Shown: positions 1-12,252 of the stretch, one piece after another
Position numbering within the stretch: the stretch's first letter is position 1
Layout of the letters: each line of letters begins with the position of its first letter
Assembly: GCA_032718475.1 (NCBI GenBank)
Contig: JAUCBJ010009124.1
Coordinates: 17,422-81,421 of the forward strand
Origin: Nemertoderma westbladi
Lineage: Eukaryota > Xenacoelomorpha > Nemertodermatida > Nemertodermatidae
DNA: 64,000 nt
Reading direction: 5' to 3'
The notes under the pieces: generated by a model
What the model was told of the DNA's origin: nothing
Seen by the model: the letters and a program-made list of their open reading frames with translations, nothing else
Database searches by the model: none
Translations under genes and position numbers: made by a program

Positions 1-3000
1 CTGGGGTAGGTTGGTACAAACCGAGGTAGGTTGGTACAAACCGAGGTAGGTTGGTACAAACCGTGTAGGTTGGTACAAACGGAGGTAGGTTGGTACAAAC
101 CGAGGTAGGTTGTTACTAACCGAGGTAGGTTGGTACACACCGAGGTACGTTGGTACAAACCGAGGTAGGTTGGTACAAACCGAGGTAGGTTGGTATAAAC
201 TGGGGTAGGTTGGTACAAACCGAGGTAGGTTGGTATAAACTGGGGTAGGTTGGTACAAACCGAGGTAGGTTGTTACAAACTGAGGTAGGTTGGTACAAAC
301 CGAGGTAGGTTGTTACAAACTGAGGTAGGTTGGTACAAACCGAGGTAGGTTTGTACAAACCGAGGTAGGTTGGTACAAACCGAGGTAGGTTGTTACAAAC
401 CGAGGTAGGTTGGTACAAACCGTGTAGGTTGGTACAAACCGAGGTAGGTTGGTACAAACCGAGGTAGGTTGGTACAAACTGGGATAGGTTGGTACAAACT
501 GATTGTAGGTTGGTACAAACCGAGGTAGGTTGGTACAAACTGGGGTAGGTTTGTACAAACCGAGGTAGGTTGTTACAAACCGAGTAGGTTGGTACAAACC
601 GAGGTAGGTTTGTACAAACCGAGGTAGGTTGGTACAAACTGGGGTAGGTTGGTACAAACCGAGGTAGGTTGGTACAAACCGTGTAGGTTGGTACAAACCG
701 AGGTAGGTTGGTACAAACTGATTGTAGGTTGGTACAAACTGGGGTAGGTTGGTACAAACCGAGGTAGGTTGGTACAAACCGAGGTAGGTTGGTACAAACC
801 GAGGTAGGTTGGTACAAACCGAGGTAGGTTGGTACAAACCGAGGTAGGTTGGTACAAACCGAGGTAGGTTGGTACAAACCGAGGTAGGTTGGTACAAACT
901 GGGGTAGGTTGGTACAAACCGAGGTAGGTTGGTACAAACCGAGGTAGGTTGGTACAACCCGAGGTAGGTTAGTACAAACCGAGGTAGGTTGGTACAAACC
1001 GAGGTAGGTTGGTACAAACCGAGGTAGGTTGGTACAAACTGGGGTAGGTTGGTTCAAACTGGGGTAGGTTGGTACAAACCGAGGTAGGTTGGTACAAACC
1101 GAGTAGGTTGTTACAAACCGAGGTAGGTTGGTACAATCTGGGTTAGGTTGGTACAAACCGAGGTAGGTTGGTACAAACCGAGGTAGGTTGGTACAAACCG
1201 AGGTAGGTTGGTACAAACCGAGGTAGGTTGGTACAAACCGAGGTAGGTTGGTACAACCCGAGGTAGGTTAGTACAAACCGAGGTAGGTTGGTACAAACCG
1301 AGGTAGGTTGGTACAAACCGAGGTAGGTTGGTACAAACTGGGGTAGGTTGGTACAAACTGGGGTAGGTTGGTACAAACCGAGGTAGGTTGGTACAAACCG
1401 AGTAGGTTGTTACAAACCGAGGTAGGTTGGTACAATCTGGGGTAGGTTGGTACAAACCGAGGTAGGTTGGTACAAACCGAGGTAGGTTGGTACAAACCGA
1501 GGTAGGTTGGTACAAACCGAGGTAGGTTGGTACAAACCGAGGTAGGTTGGTACAAACTGGGGTAGGTTGGTACAAACCGAGGTAGGTTGGTACAAACCGA
1601 GGTAGGTTGGTACAAACCGAGGTAGGTTGGTACAACCCGAGGTAGGTTAGTACAAACCGAGGTAGTTTGGTACAAACCGAGGTAGGTTGGTACAAACCGA
1701 GGTAGGTTGGTACAAACCGAGGTAGGTTGGTACAAACCGAGGTAGGTTGTTACAAACCGAGTAGGTTGGTACAAACCGAGGTAGGTTTGTACAAACCGAG
1801 GTAGGTTGGTACAAACTGGTGTAGGTTGGTACAAACTGATTGTAGGTTGGTACAAACCGAGGTAGGTTGGTACAAACTGGGGTAGGTTTGTACAAACCGA
1901 GGTAGGTTGTTACAAACCGAGTAGGTTGGTACAAACCGAGGTAGGTTGGTACAAACTGAGGTAGGTTTGTACAAACCGAGGTAGGTTGGTACAAACCGAG
2001 GTAGGTTGGTACAAACCGTGTAGGTTGGTACAAACCGAGGTAGGTTGGTACAAACTGATTGTAGGTTGGTACAAACTGGGGTAGGTTGGTACAAACCGAG
2101 GTAGGTTGGTACAAACCGAGATAGGTTGGTACAAACTAAGGTAGGTTGGTACAAACCGAGGTAGGTTGGTACAAACCGAGTTAGGTTGTTACAAACCGAG
2201 TAGGTTGTTACAAACCGAGGTAGGTTGGTACAAACCGAGGTAGGTTGGTACAAACTGGGGTAGGTTGGTACAAACCGAGGTAGGTTGGTACAAACTGAGG
2301 TAGGTTGGTACAAACTGAGGTAGGTTTGTACAAACCGAGGTAGGTTGGTACAAACTGGGGTAGGTTGGTACAAACCGAGGTAGGTTGGTACAAACCGAGA
2401 TAGGTTTGTACAAACTGAGGTAGGTTTGTACAAACCGAGGTAGGTTGGTACAAACCGAGGTAGGTTGGTACAAACCGTGTAGGTTGGTACAAACCGAGGT
2501 AGGTTGGTACAAACTGATTGTAGGTTGGTACAAACTGGGGTAGGTTGGTACAAACCGAGGTAGGTTGGTACAAACCGAGATAGGTTGGTACAAACTAAGG
2601 TAGGTTGGTACAAACCGAGGTAGGTTGGTACAAACCGAGTTAGGTTGTTACAAACCGAGTAGGTTGTTACAAACCGAGGTAGGTTGGTACAAACCGAGGT
2701 AGGTTGGTACAAACTGGGGTAGGTTGGTACAAACCGAGGTAGGTTGGTACAAACTGAGGTAGGTTGGTACAAACTGAGGTAGGTTGGTATAAACCGAGGT
2801 AGGTTGATACAAACGGAGGTAGGTTGGTACAAACCGAGGTAGGCTGGTACAAACCGAGGTAGGTTGGTACAAACCGAGGTAGGTTGTTACAAACCGAGGT
2901 AGGTTGTTACAAACCGAGTAGGTTGTTACAAACCGAGTAGGTTGTTACAAACCGAGTAGGTTGGTATAAACCGAGGTAGGTTGGTACAAACCGAGGTAGG

Positions 3001-4674
3001 TTGGTACAAACTGGGGTAGGTTGGTACAAACCGAGGTAGGTTGGTACAAACCGAGGTAGGTTGGTACAAACCGTGTAGGTTGGTACAAACCGAGGTAGGT
3101 TGGTACAAACCGTGTAGGTTGGTACAAACCGAGGTAGGTTGGTACAAACTGAGGTAGGTTGGTACAAACCGAGGTAGGCTGGTACAAACCGAGGTAGGTT
3201 GGTATAAACCGAGGTAGGTTGGTACAAACCGAGGTAGGTTGGTACAAACTGGGGTAGGTTGGTATAAACCGAGGTAGGTTGGTACAAACCGAGGTAGGTT
3301 GGTACAAACCGTGTAGGTTGGTACAAACCGAGGTAGGTTGGTACAAACCGAGGTAGGTTGGTACAAACCGTGTAGGTTGGTACAAACCGTTTAGGTTGGT
3401 ACAAACCGAGGTAGGTTGGTACAAACCGAGGTAGGTTTGTACAAACCGAGGTAGGTTGGTATAAACTGGGGTAGGTTGGTACAAACTGAGGTAGGTTGGT
3501 ACAAACTGAGGTAGGTTGGTACAAACCGAGGTAGGTTGTTTCAAACTGAGGTAGGTTGGTACAAACCGTGTAGGTTGGTACAAACTGAGGTAGGTTGTTA
3601 CAAACCGAGGTAGGTTGGTACAAACCGAGGTAGGTTGTTACAAACCGAGGTAGGTTGGTACAAACCGAGGTAGGTTGGTACAAACCGAGGTAGGCTGGTA
3701 CAAACCGAGGTAGGTTGGTATAAACCGAGGTAGGTTGGTACAAACCGAGGTAGGTTGGTACAAACTGGGGTAGGTTGGTATAAACCGAGGTAGGTTGGTA
3801 CAAACCGAGGTAGGTTGGTACAAACCGTGTAGGTTGGTACAAACCGAGGTAGGTTGGTACAAACCGAGGTAGGTTGGTACAAACCGTGTAGGTTGGTACA
3901 AACCGTTTAGGTTGGTACAAACCGAGGTAGGTTGGTACAAACCGAGGTAGGTTTGTACAAACCGAGGTAGGTTGGTATAAACTGGGGTAGGTTGGTACAA
4001 ACTGAGGTAGGTTGGTACAAACCGAGGTAGGTTGGTATAAACCGAGGTAGGTTGGTACAAACCGAGGTAGGTTGGTACAAACTGGGGTAGGTTGGTATAA
4101 ACCGAGGTAGGTTGGTACAAACCGAGGTAGGTTGGTACAAACCGTGTAGGTTGGTACAAACCGAGGTAGGTTGGTACAAACCGAGGTAGGTTGGTACAAA
4201 CCGTGTAGGTTGGTACAAACCGTTTAGGTTGGTACAAACCGAGGTAGGTTGGTACAAACCGAGGTAGGTTTGTACAAACCGAGGTAGGTTGGTATAAACT
4301 GGGGTAGGTTGGTACAAACTGAGGTAGGTTGGTACAAACTGAGGTAGGTTGGTACAAACCGAGGTAGGTTGTTTCAAACTGAGGTAGGTTGGTACAAACC
4401 GTGTAGGTTGGTACAAACTGAGGTAGGTTGTTACAAACCGAGGTAGGTTGGTACAAACCGAGGTAGGTTGTTACAAACTGAGGTAGGTTGGTACAAACTG
4501 AGGTAGGTTGGTACAAACCGAGGTAGGTTGGTACAAACCGTGTAGGTTGGTACAAACTGAGGTAGGTTGTTACAAACCGAGGTAGGTTGGTACAAACCGA
4601 GGTAGGTTGTTACAAACCGAGGTAGGTTGGTACAAACCGAGGTAGGTTGGTACAAACCGAGGGTAGGTTGGTAT
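1..4674. repeat. Tandem array, ~20-bp unit (Sat1), intronic
   Basis: About 235 head-to-tail copies of a 20-bp unit, consensus GGTAGGTTGGTACAAACCGA. Many copies are 19 bp or shorter (…ACCGTGTAGG…, …ACCGAGTAGG…). Common variants are GTTAC, GTATAA, ACTGGGG and TTTGTAC. Each unit holds an imperfect palindrome, GGTTxGTACxAACC. Three units make 60 bp, so several minus-strand frames stay open and read as a 20-residue repeat; these are not genes. Longer blocks are themselves repeated (see findings). The array enters from the left edge of the window and stops about 85 bp before the phosphatase exon, so it occupies that gene's last intron. Confidence 0.97.
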
Positions 4675-4759
4675 ACTAATTATAATACAAAATATACTTT
4701 GATAGTTTTTGTGTTTATAATCCTTTAATTATTAACCAGATATATTTGTAAATTTGCAG

Positions 4760-4828
4760 GACCAATACGCGTTGTGTTATAAAGCGGCATTGGAATACGT
4801 TGGCAGTTACGATCAGTATTTATCCTAG
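4760..4828 (+). CDS. LAR: LAR-type receptor protein tyrosine phosphatase, C-terminal exon
   Basis: A 3' splice site (AATTTGCAG at 4751-4759) opens a 69-bp exon encoding DQYALCYKAALEYVGSYDQY, then Leu-Ser and a TAG stop. LAR-family receptors (vertebrate PTPRF/PTPRD/PTPRS, fly Lar) end in a very similar stretch, D-Q-Y-x-[LF]-C-Y-x-A-A-L-E-Y-[LV]-G-S-[FY]-D, the last helix of the membrane-distal, catalytically inactive D2 domain. LAR receptors are cell-adhesion phosphatases acting in axon guidance and synapse formation. The exon starts in phase 0. All earlier exons lie left of the window. The intron before it is largely the 20-bp array. The exon is too short for an ORF finder; the call rests on this match plus the splice site and poly(A) signal. 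Confidence 0.88.
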   Translation, partial: DQYALCYKAALEYVGSYDQYLS

Positions 4829-4935
4829 CCGGTGCGAGCCGTGGTTGTTGCTATAGAAACAGGTCATCTTCCAGCTGTTTAACTGGTTGAGGAATGTGTT
4901 GGGTTTATAGAATAAAACCGTTTCCTCTTAGTAAT
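4829..4935 (+). promoter_or_regulatory. 3' UTR and poly(A) signal of the LAR-type phosphatase gene
   Basis: AATAAA lies at 4911-4916, 83 bp after the phosphatase stop codon, followed by a T-rich stretch. This gives a short 3' UTR ending near 4930. A second AATAAA at about 5419-5424 could be an alternative site. Confidence 0.6.
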
Positions 4936-6265
4936 TTAAATTGTTTCGAACATTATTTTGTTTTTCTTGCTTTTAAAGTTTCTTTTTGTATTGAATTCTG
5001 TTTTGTTTATAAAGTTATTAATTGATTTTAAGTGCTTATAAGTATAATAATTAATTATGTTAAATGTATATAAATTATTTGAATGTTTGTTAAAAAGTAA
5101 TTATGTTAAGTAATTATTTGTTCGTTAAAAGTTGCACATTTTCTAAAGTTATATTGGGTGCAATGCCTAGTGCGTGCAATTAAAGTAGTGCAATGAGTTT
5201 ATCAAGTCAGTCTTCGAATTGATTGAAAATTAATGTTTTTTTTATACATTATTTACTATTATTGTTATTTTCTAAGCTAATTAATTCTAACTTGTGTTGG
5301 GGGGTAACCCCTTTTGTTTAATTTATGTTCTGTAATCGTAAACATAATTTATTACAATTCGATCTCAAACACTCATTATTATAATTATACCGCATACAAA
5401 TACAGGCAATATAAAGGCAAATAAAGGGTCGTATGTGTATCAAGTAGAAAAACCGAAAACCGAAAAACTTACTAACTCAGCTAATTGAGAATTTTCATTT
5501 TCCATAAAAATCTGGCGCTATTTAATTATAAAAAAAAGTGAAACAAATCTTACCATGCGACTGCCATGTCAACTGACAGAGGCAGAAAGAATTTCACGGT
5601 TTCAGATGAGTTGGCCCGCTGTTTATTACCGTAACAATCGCTTTAATCTAAATGTAAGGCTATCGACCAACTGTATTCTATGTAGAATTTTAATGCTACG
5701 GTACCGATATACCTAAAATAGATTATCATATCATTAAAATCAATAGAATACATTCGTCGTATTGATGATAATGTTTCCCACCTGAACGAACAAGACTAAC
5801 CATGTTTCCGTGAATTGGACGAGCGAATAATTATTTCTAACGCCGAAATAAACCTGATAATGTCATTTGTTTATCAGCGTAGCGATTAATGTCTGTTATT
5901 TGGGACATACATTTTTTCATAAATAAAAAATTGCTCAATTCCATTTTTATCTCATCTCATCTGATTTCATTAAATTAAATTAAATGTATTTTTTATTATT
6001 ATTAAGGATGTATTACTGAATTAAATTAATTTTTTATTATTATTAAGGATGTATTACTGAATTAAATTTGAATTAAAAACTAAAATTACGAAATTTTAAT
6101 GGACTTTGTTTTTTCGAAATCAGCGATATCGAGCGAGTGTCGTATTTTTCAAGCATTAATACCGTTATTTTACAAAATTAATTTCAGCACTGTCTGTTAT
6201 TAATATGTAATAGAATGTCCGCTTTGATTTGATCCGATTTGATTTGGCTATTTGAATGCCTATTT
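4936..6265. other. AT-rich intergenic spacer, no gene seen
   Basis: This is AT-rich single-copy-looking DNA between the phosphatase 3' end and the 63-bp array. I see no splice-bounded coding segment on either strand. A direct repeat of about 41 bp (core AAGGATGTATTACTGAATTA) occurs twice at about 5985-6065. The last 30 bases repeat TATTTGAATGCC and lead into the array. Confidence 0.7.
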
Positions 6266-9200
6266 GAATGCCTGTTCACCACATGGGTGATCTTCCACAG
6301 TAAACTCTTCCACTCTGTTTCCTAAAGGAATGCCTGTTCACCACATGGGTGATCTTCCACAGTAAACCCTTCCGCTCTGTTTCCTAAAGGAATGCCTGTT
6401 CACCACCATGGGTGATCTTCCACAGTAAACCCTTCCACTCTCTTTTCCAAAGGAATGCCTGTTCACTACCATGGGTGATCTTCCACAGTAAACCCTTCCG
6501 CTCTGTTTCCTAAAGGAATGCCTGTTCGCCACCACGAGTGATCTTCCATAGTAAACCCTTCCACTCTCTTTTCCAAAGGAATGCCTGTTCACTACCATGG
6601 GTGATCTTCCACAGTAAACCCTTCCACTCTGTTTCCTAAAGGAATCCCTGTTCACCACCATGGGTGATCTTCCACAGTAAACCCTTCCACTCTGTTTCCC
6701 AAAGGAATGCGTGTTCACCACCATGGGTCATCTTCCACAGTAAACCCTTCCACTCTGCTGTTTCATAAAGGAATGCCTGTTCACCACCATGGGTGATCTT
6801 CCATAGTAAACCCTTCCACTCTGTTTCCTAAAGGAATGCCTGTTCACCACCATGGATGATCTTCCATAGTAAACTCTTCCACTCTGTTTTCTAAAGGAAT
6901 GCCTGTTCACCACCATGGGTGATCTTCCACAGTAAACCCTTCCACTCTGTTTCCTAGAGGAATGCCTGTTCAATACAATGGGTGATCTTCCACAGTAAAC
7001 CCTTCCACTCTGTTTCCCAAAGGAATGCCTGTTCACCACCATGGGTGATCTTCCACAGTAAACCCTTCCACTCTGTTTCCTAAAGGAATGCCTGTTCACT
7101 ACCATGGGTGATCTTCCACAGTAAATCCTTCCATTATGTTTCCTAAAGGAATGCCTGTTCACCAACATGGGCGATCTTCCGCAGTAAACCCTTCCACTCT
7201 GTTTCCCAAAGGAATGCCTGTTCACCACCATGGGTGATCTTCCACAGTAAACCCTTCCACTCTGTTTCCCAAAGGAATGCCTGTCCACCACCATGGCTGA
7301 TCTTCCACAGTAAATCCTTCCATTATGTTTCCTAAAGGAATGCCTGTTCACCACCATGGGTGATCTTCCACAGTAAACCCTTCCACTCTGTTTCCTAAAG
7401 GAATCCCTGTTCATTACCATGGGTGATCTTCCACGTAAACCCTTCCACTCTGTTTCCCAAAGGAATGCGTGTTAACCACCATGGGTGATTTTCCACGTAA
7501 ACCCTTCCACTCTGTTTCCTAGAGGAATGCCTGTTCAACACAATGGGTGATCTTCCACAGTAAACCCTTCCACTCTGTTTCCTAAAGGAATCCCTGTTCA
7601 TTACCATGGGTGATCTTCCACGTAAACCCTTCCACTCTGTTTCCCAAAGGAATGCGTGTTAACCACCATGGGTGATTTTCCACGTAAACCCTTCCACTCT
7701 GTTTCCTAGAGGAATGCCTGTTCAACACAATGGGTGATTTTCCACGTAAACCCTTCCACTCTGTTTCCCAAAGGAATGCCTGTTAACCACCATGGGTGAT
7801 TTTCCACGTAAACCCTTCCACTCTGTTTCCTAGAGGAATGCCTGTTCAACACAATGGGTGATCTTCCACAGTAAACCCTTCCACTCTGTTTCCCAAAGGA
7901 ATGCCTGTTCACCACCATGGGTGATTTTCCACAGTAAACCCTTCCTTCCACTCTGTTTCGCAAAGGAATGCGTGTTAACCACCATGGGTGATTTTCCACG
8001 TAAACCCTTCCACTCTGTTTCCCAAAGGAATGCCTGTTCACCACCATGGGTGATCTTCCACAGTAAACCCTTCCACTCTGTTTCCTAGAGGAATGCCTGT
8101 TCAACACAATGGGTGATCTTCCACAGTAAACCCTTCCACTCTGTTTCCCAAAGGAATGCCTGTTCACCACCATGGGTGATTTTCCACAGTAAACCCTTCC
8201 TTCCACTCTGTTTCCCAAAGGAATGCCTGTTCACCACCATGGGTGATCTTCCACAGTAAACCCTTCCACTCTGTTTCCTAAAGGAATCCCTGTTCATTAC
8301 CATGGGTGATCTTCCACGTAAACCCTTCCACTCTGTTTCCCAAAGGAATGCCTGTTCACCACCATGGGTGATCTTCCACAGTAAACCCTTCCACTCTGTT
8401 TCCCAAAGGAATGCCTGTCCACCACCATGGCTGATCTTCCACAGTAAACCCTTCCACCCTGTTGCTTAAAGGAATGCCTGTTCACCACCATGGGTGATCT
8501 TCCACAGTAAACCCTTCCACTCTGTTTCCTAAAGGAATCCCTGTTCACTGCCATGGGTGATCTTCCACGTAAACCCTTCCACTCTGTTTCCCAAATGAAT
8601 GCGTGTTAACCACCATGGGTGATTTTCCACGTAAACCCTTCCACTCTGTTTCCTAAAGGAATGCCTGTTCACCACCATGGGTGATCTTCCTCAGTAAACC
8701 CTTCCACTCTGTTTCCCAAAGGAATGCGTGTTCACCACCATGGGTCATCTTCCACATTAAACCCTTCCAATCTGCTGTTTCCTAAAGGAATGCCTGTTCA
8801 CCACCATGGGTGATCTTCCACAGTAAACCCTTCCACTCTGTTTCCCAAAGGAATGCGTGTTCACCACCATGGGTCATCTTCCACATTAAACCCTTCCAAT
8901 CTGCTGTTTCCTAAAGGAATGCCTGTTCACCACCATGGGTGATCTTCCACAGTAAACCCTTCCACTCTGTTTCCTAAAGGAATGCCTGTTCACCACCATG
9001 GGTGATTTTCCACAGTAAATCCTTCCATTATGTTTCCTAAAGGAATGCCTGTTCACCAACATGGGCGATCTTCCGCAGTAAACCCTTCCACTCTGTTTCC
9101 CAAAGGAATGCCTGTTCACCACCATGGGTGATCTTCCACAGTAAACCCTTCCACTCTGTTTCCCAAAGGAATGCCTGTCCACCACCATGGCTGATCTTCC

Positions 9201-11543
9201 ACAGTAAATCCTTCCATTATGTTTCCTAAAGGAATGCCTGTTCACCAACATGGGCGATCTTCCGCAGTAAACCCTTCCACTCTGTTTCCCAAAGGAATGC
9301 CTGTTCACCACCATGGGTGATCTTCCACAGTAAACCCTTCCACTCTGTTTCCCAAAGGAATGCCTGTCCACCACCATGGCTGATCTTCCACAGTAAATCC
9401 TTCCATTATGTTTCCTAAAGGAATGCCTGTTCACCAACATGGGCGATCTTCCGCAGTAAACCCTTCCACTCTGTTTCCCAAAGGAATGCCTGTTCACCAC
9501 CATGGGTGATCTTCCACAGTAAACCCTTCCACTCTGTTTCCCAAAGGAATGCCTGTTCACCAACATGGGCGATCTTCCGCAGTAAACCCTTCCACTCTGT
9601 TTCCCAAAGGAATGCCTGTTCACCACCATGGGTGATTTTCCACAGTAAACCCTTCCACTCTATTTCCTAAAGGAATGCCTGTCCACCACCATGGCTGATC
9701 TTCCACAGTAAATCCTTCCATTATGTTTCCTAAAGGAATGCCTGTTCACCAACATGGGCGATCTTCCGCAGTAAACCCTTCCACTCTGTTTCCCAAAGGA
9801 ATGCCTGTTCACCACCATGGGTGATCTTCCACAGTAAACCCTTCCACTCTGTTTCCCAAAGGAATGCCTGTTCACCACCATGGGTGATCTTCCACAGTAA
9901 ACCCTTCCACTCTGTTTCCTAAAGGAATGCCTGTTCACCACCTTGGGTGTCTTCCACAGTAAATCCTTCCATTATGTTTCCTAAAGGAATGCCTGTTCAC
10001 CAACATGGGCGATCTTCCGCAGTAAACCCTTCCACTCTGTTTCCCAAAGGAATGCCTGTTCACCACCATGGGTGATCTTCCACAGTAAACCCTTCCACTC
10101 TGTTTCCCAAAGGAATGCCTGTCCACCACCATGGCTGATCTTCCACAGTAAATCCTTCCATTATGTTTCCTAAAGGAATGCCTGTTCACCAACATGGGCG
10201 ATCTTCCGCAGTAAACCCTTCCACTCTGTTTCCCAAAGGAATGCCTGTTCACCACCATGGGTGATCTTCCACAGTAAACCCTTCCACTCTGTTTCCCAAA
10301 GGAATGCCTGTCCACCACCATGGCTGATCTTCCACAGTAAATCCTTCCATTATGTTTCCTAAAGGAATGCCTGTTCACCAACATGGGCGATCTTCCGCAG
10401 TAAACCCTTCCACTCTGTTTCCCAAAGGAATGCCTGTTCACCACCATGGGTGATCTTCCACAGTAAACCCTTCCACTCTGTTTCCCAAAGGAATGCCTGT
10501 TCACCAACATGGGCGATCTTCCGCAGTAAACCCTTCCACTCTGTTTCCCAAAGGAATGCCTGTTCACCACCATGGGTGATTTTCCACAGTAAACCCTTCC
10601 ACTCTATTTCCTAAAGGAATGCCTGTCCACCACCATGGCTGATCTTCCACAGTAAATCCTTCCATTATGTTTCCTAAAGGAATGCCTGTTCACCAACATG
10701 GGCGATCTTCCGCAGTAAACCCTTCCACTCTGTTTCCCAAAGGAATGCCTGTTCACCACCATGGGTGATCTTCCACAGTAAACCCTTCCACTCTGTTTCC
10801 CAAAGGAATGCCTGTTCACCACCATGGGTGATCTTCCACAGTAAACCCTTCCACTCTGTTTCCTAAAGGAATGCCTGTTCACCACCTTGGGTGTCTTCCA
10901 CAGTAAACCCTTCCACTCTGTTTCCTAAAGGAATGCCTGTTCACCAACATGGGCGATCTTCCGCAGTAAACCCTTCCACTCTGTTTCCCAAAGGAATGCC
11001 TGTTCACCACCATGGGTGATTTTCCACAGTAAACCCTTCCACTCTATTTCCTAAAGGAATGCCTGTCCACCACCATGGCTGATCTTCCACAGTAAATCCT
11101 TCCATTATGTTTCCTAAAGGAATGCCTGTTCACCAACATGGGCGATCTTCCGCAGTAAACCCTTCCACTCTGTTTCCCAAAGGAATGCCTGTTCACCACC
11201 ATGGGTGATCTTCCACAGTAAACCCTTCCACTCTGTTTCCCAAAGGAATGCCTGTTCACCACCATGGGTGATCTTCCACAGTAAACCCTTCCACTCTGTT
11301 TCCTAAAGGAATGCCTGTTCACCACCTTGGGTGTCTTCCACAGTAAACCCTTCCACTCTGTTTCCTAAAGGAATGCCTGTTCACCACCATGGGTGATCTT
11401 CCACAGTAAACCCTTCCACTCTGTTTCCTAAATGAATGCCTGTTCACCACCATGGGTGATCTTCCACGTAAACCCTTCCATTATGTTTCCCAAAGGAATG
11501 CCTGTTCACCAACATGGGTGATCTTCCACAGTAAATCCTTCCA
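6266..11543. repeat. Tandem array, 63-bp unit (Sat2), between convergent genes
   Basis: About 84 copies of a 63-bp unit. Recognisable pieces are AAAGGAATGCCTGTTCACCA, CCATGGGTGATCTTCCACAG and TAAACCCTTCCACTCTGTTT. Variants include 59-62-bp units (CCACGTAAACC lacking AGT; TTGGGTGTCTTCC) and longer ones (CCTTCCTTCCACTC, CTGCTGTTTC). The 63-bp length equals 21 codons, so the minus strand reads as a 21-residue repeat with no stops; this is not evidence for a protein. The array lies between the poly(A) sites of the phosphatase (+) and polycystin (-) genes. Confidence 0.97.
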
Positions 11544-11949
11544 CAAATATGTTGTGTGACCCCTAGATCCCTTCCTATAAATGTATAATCCCAAAGGCGC
11601 CCATGTGAAGAATACCAGGATTTCACTTTTCATTTCATTTTTTTAATTTATCTTTATTAAATATTTTTGGCGCTTATTTCTGTCTTATAACCTGTACATA
11701 TACTAATTCGTTTATTGTTTTAGTTAAATTCAGCCCTTCTGTAACCTGTGTTTTTGGTGAAAACCTGGTATTCTTCACATGGGGGTAACTGCAAAGTGAA
11801 ATATAACTGCAGAGAGTCTGGTATTCTTCACATGGGCCCCCAAAGGAATGCCTACTACATTATAGCCCATAAAGATATGTGGGCCCTACGCCTACAATAA
11901 AAAACGATACGGATTTTTATGCGAAGTTTAGACGAAAACGTAGATTATA
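11544..11949. repeat. Array-flanking region with inverted repeat
   Basis: The 20-bp arm CCCATGTGAAGAATACCAGG (11600-11619) is repeated in inverted orientation at 11764-11783, and again with a one-base change at about 11817-11836. The last copy runs into CCCCCAAAGGAATGCCT, a fragment of the 63-bp unit. This suggests a foldback element beside the array. No coding segment is seen. Confidence 0.6.
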
Positions 11950-12128
11950 TTTATTCACAAAAATCAAATACAATAATTAAAACATAAACATTCAGAAATA
12001 ACAGCGCAAGAAAGAAATCTCAATTTCATGTTGATATGATGTCAGTGTCAGTTTGTCTGCGGTTTCATAGGTTTGTAAGGTAATATTGACCGGGTTTGTT
12101 ATATCTTTAGCACTCAGTTGGGTGTGTT
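11950..12128 (-). promoter_or_regulatory. 3' UTR and poly(A) signal of the polycystin-1-like gene
   Basis: On the minus strand, AATAAA (TTTATT on + at 11950-11955) follows the stop codon of polycystin exon 17 by about 175 bases. No other gene-like sequence intervenes. Confidence 0.55.
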
Positions 12129-12252
12129 TCAGTAGTGCGGGTGAATGTTGTTGTGGGTCACGGCGGATTTTGGATCCTCCACATCGAATTGGGATGGCGA
12201 GGGTACAGTGATGGTAAACTTATCTGATTGGTTACCCTGAACTCGTTCTATC
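12129..12252 (-). CDS. Polycystin-1-like exon 17 (C-terminus, stop)
   Basis: The acceptor is TTAATTACAG. One base completes a codon from exon 16, then 40 residues (IERVQGNQSDKFTITVPSPS… ending NNIHPHY) and TGA at 12131-12129. It continues the charged helix of exon 16 and then becomes a Ser/Pro/Asp-rich tail. It is placed by phase match and by joining smoothly to …KLVDA. Confidence 0.82.

Noticed and set aside
116-4655. Minus-strand proteins of YQPTSVCTNLPRFVPTYLGL type
   Set aside because: A 20-bp unit read in threes gives the same 20-residue repeat in every open frame. Several overlapping frames show it, and indels shift between them.
6338-11626. Minus-strand proteins of VNRHSFGKQSGRVYCGRSPM type
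   Set aside because: They are a by-product of a 63-bp unit. They are broken repeatedly by 59-62-bp units, and the array lies between gene ends.
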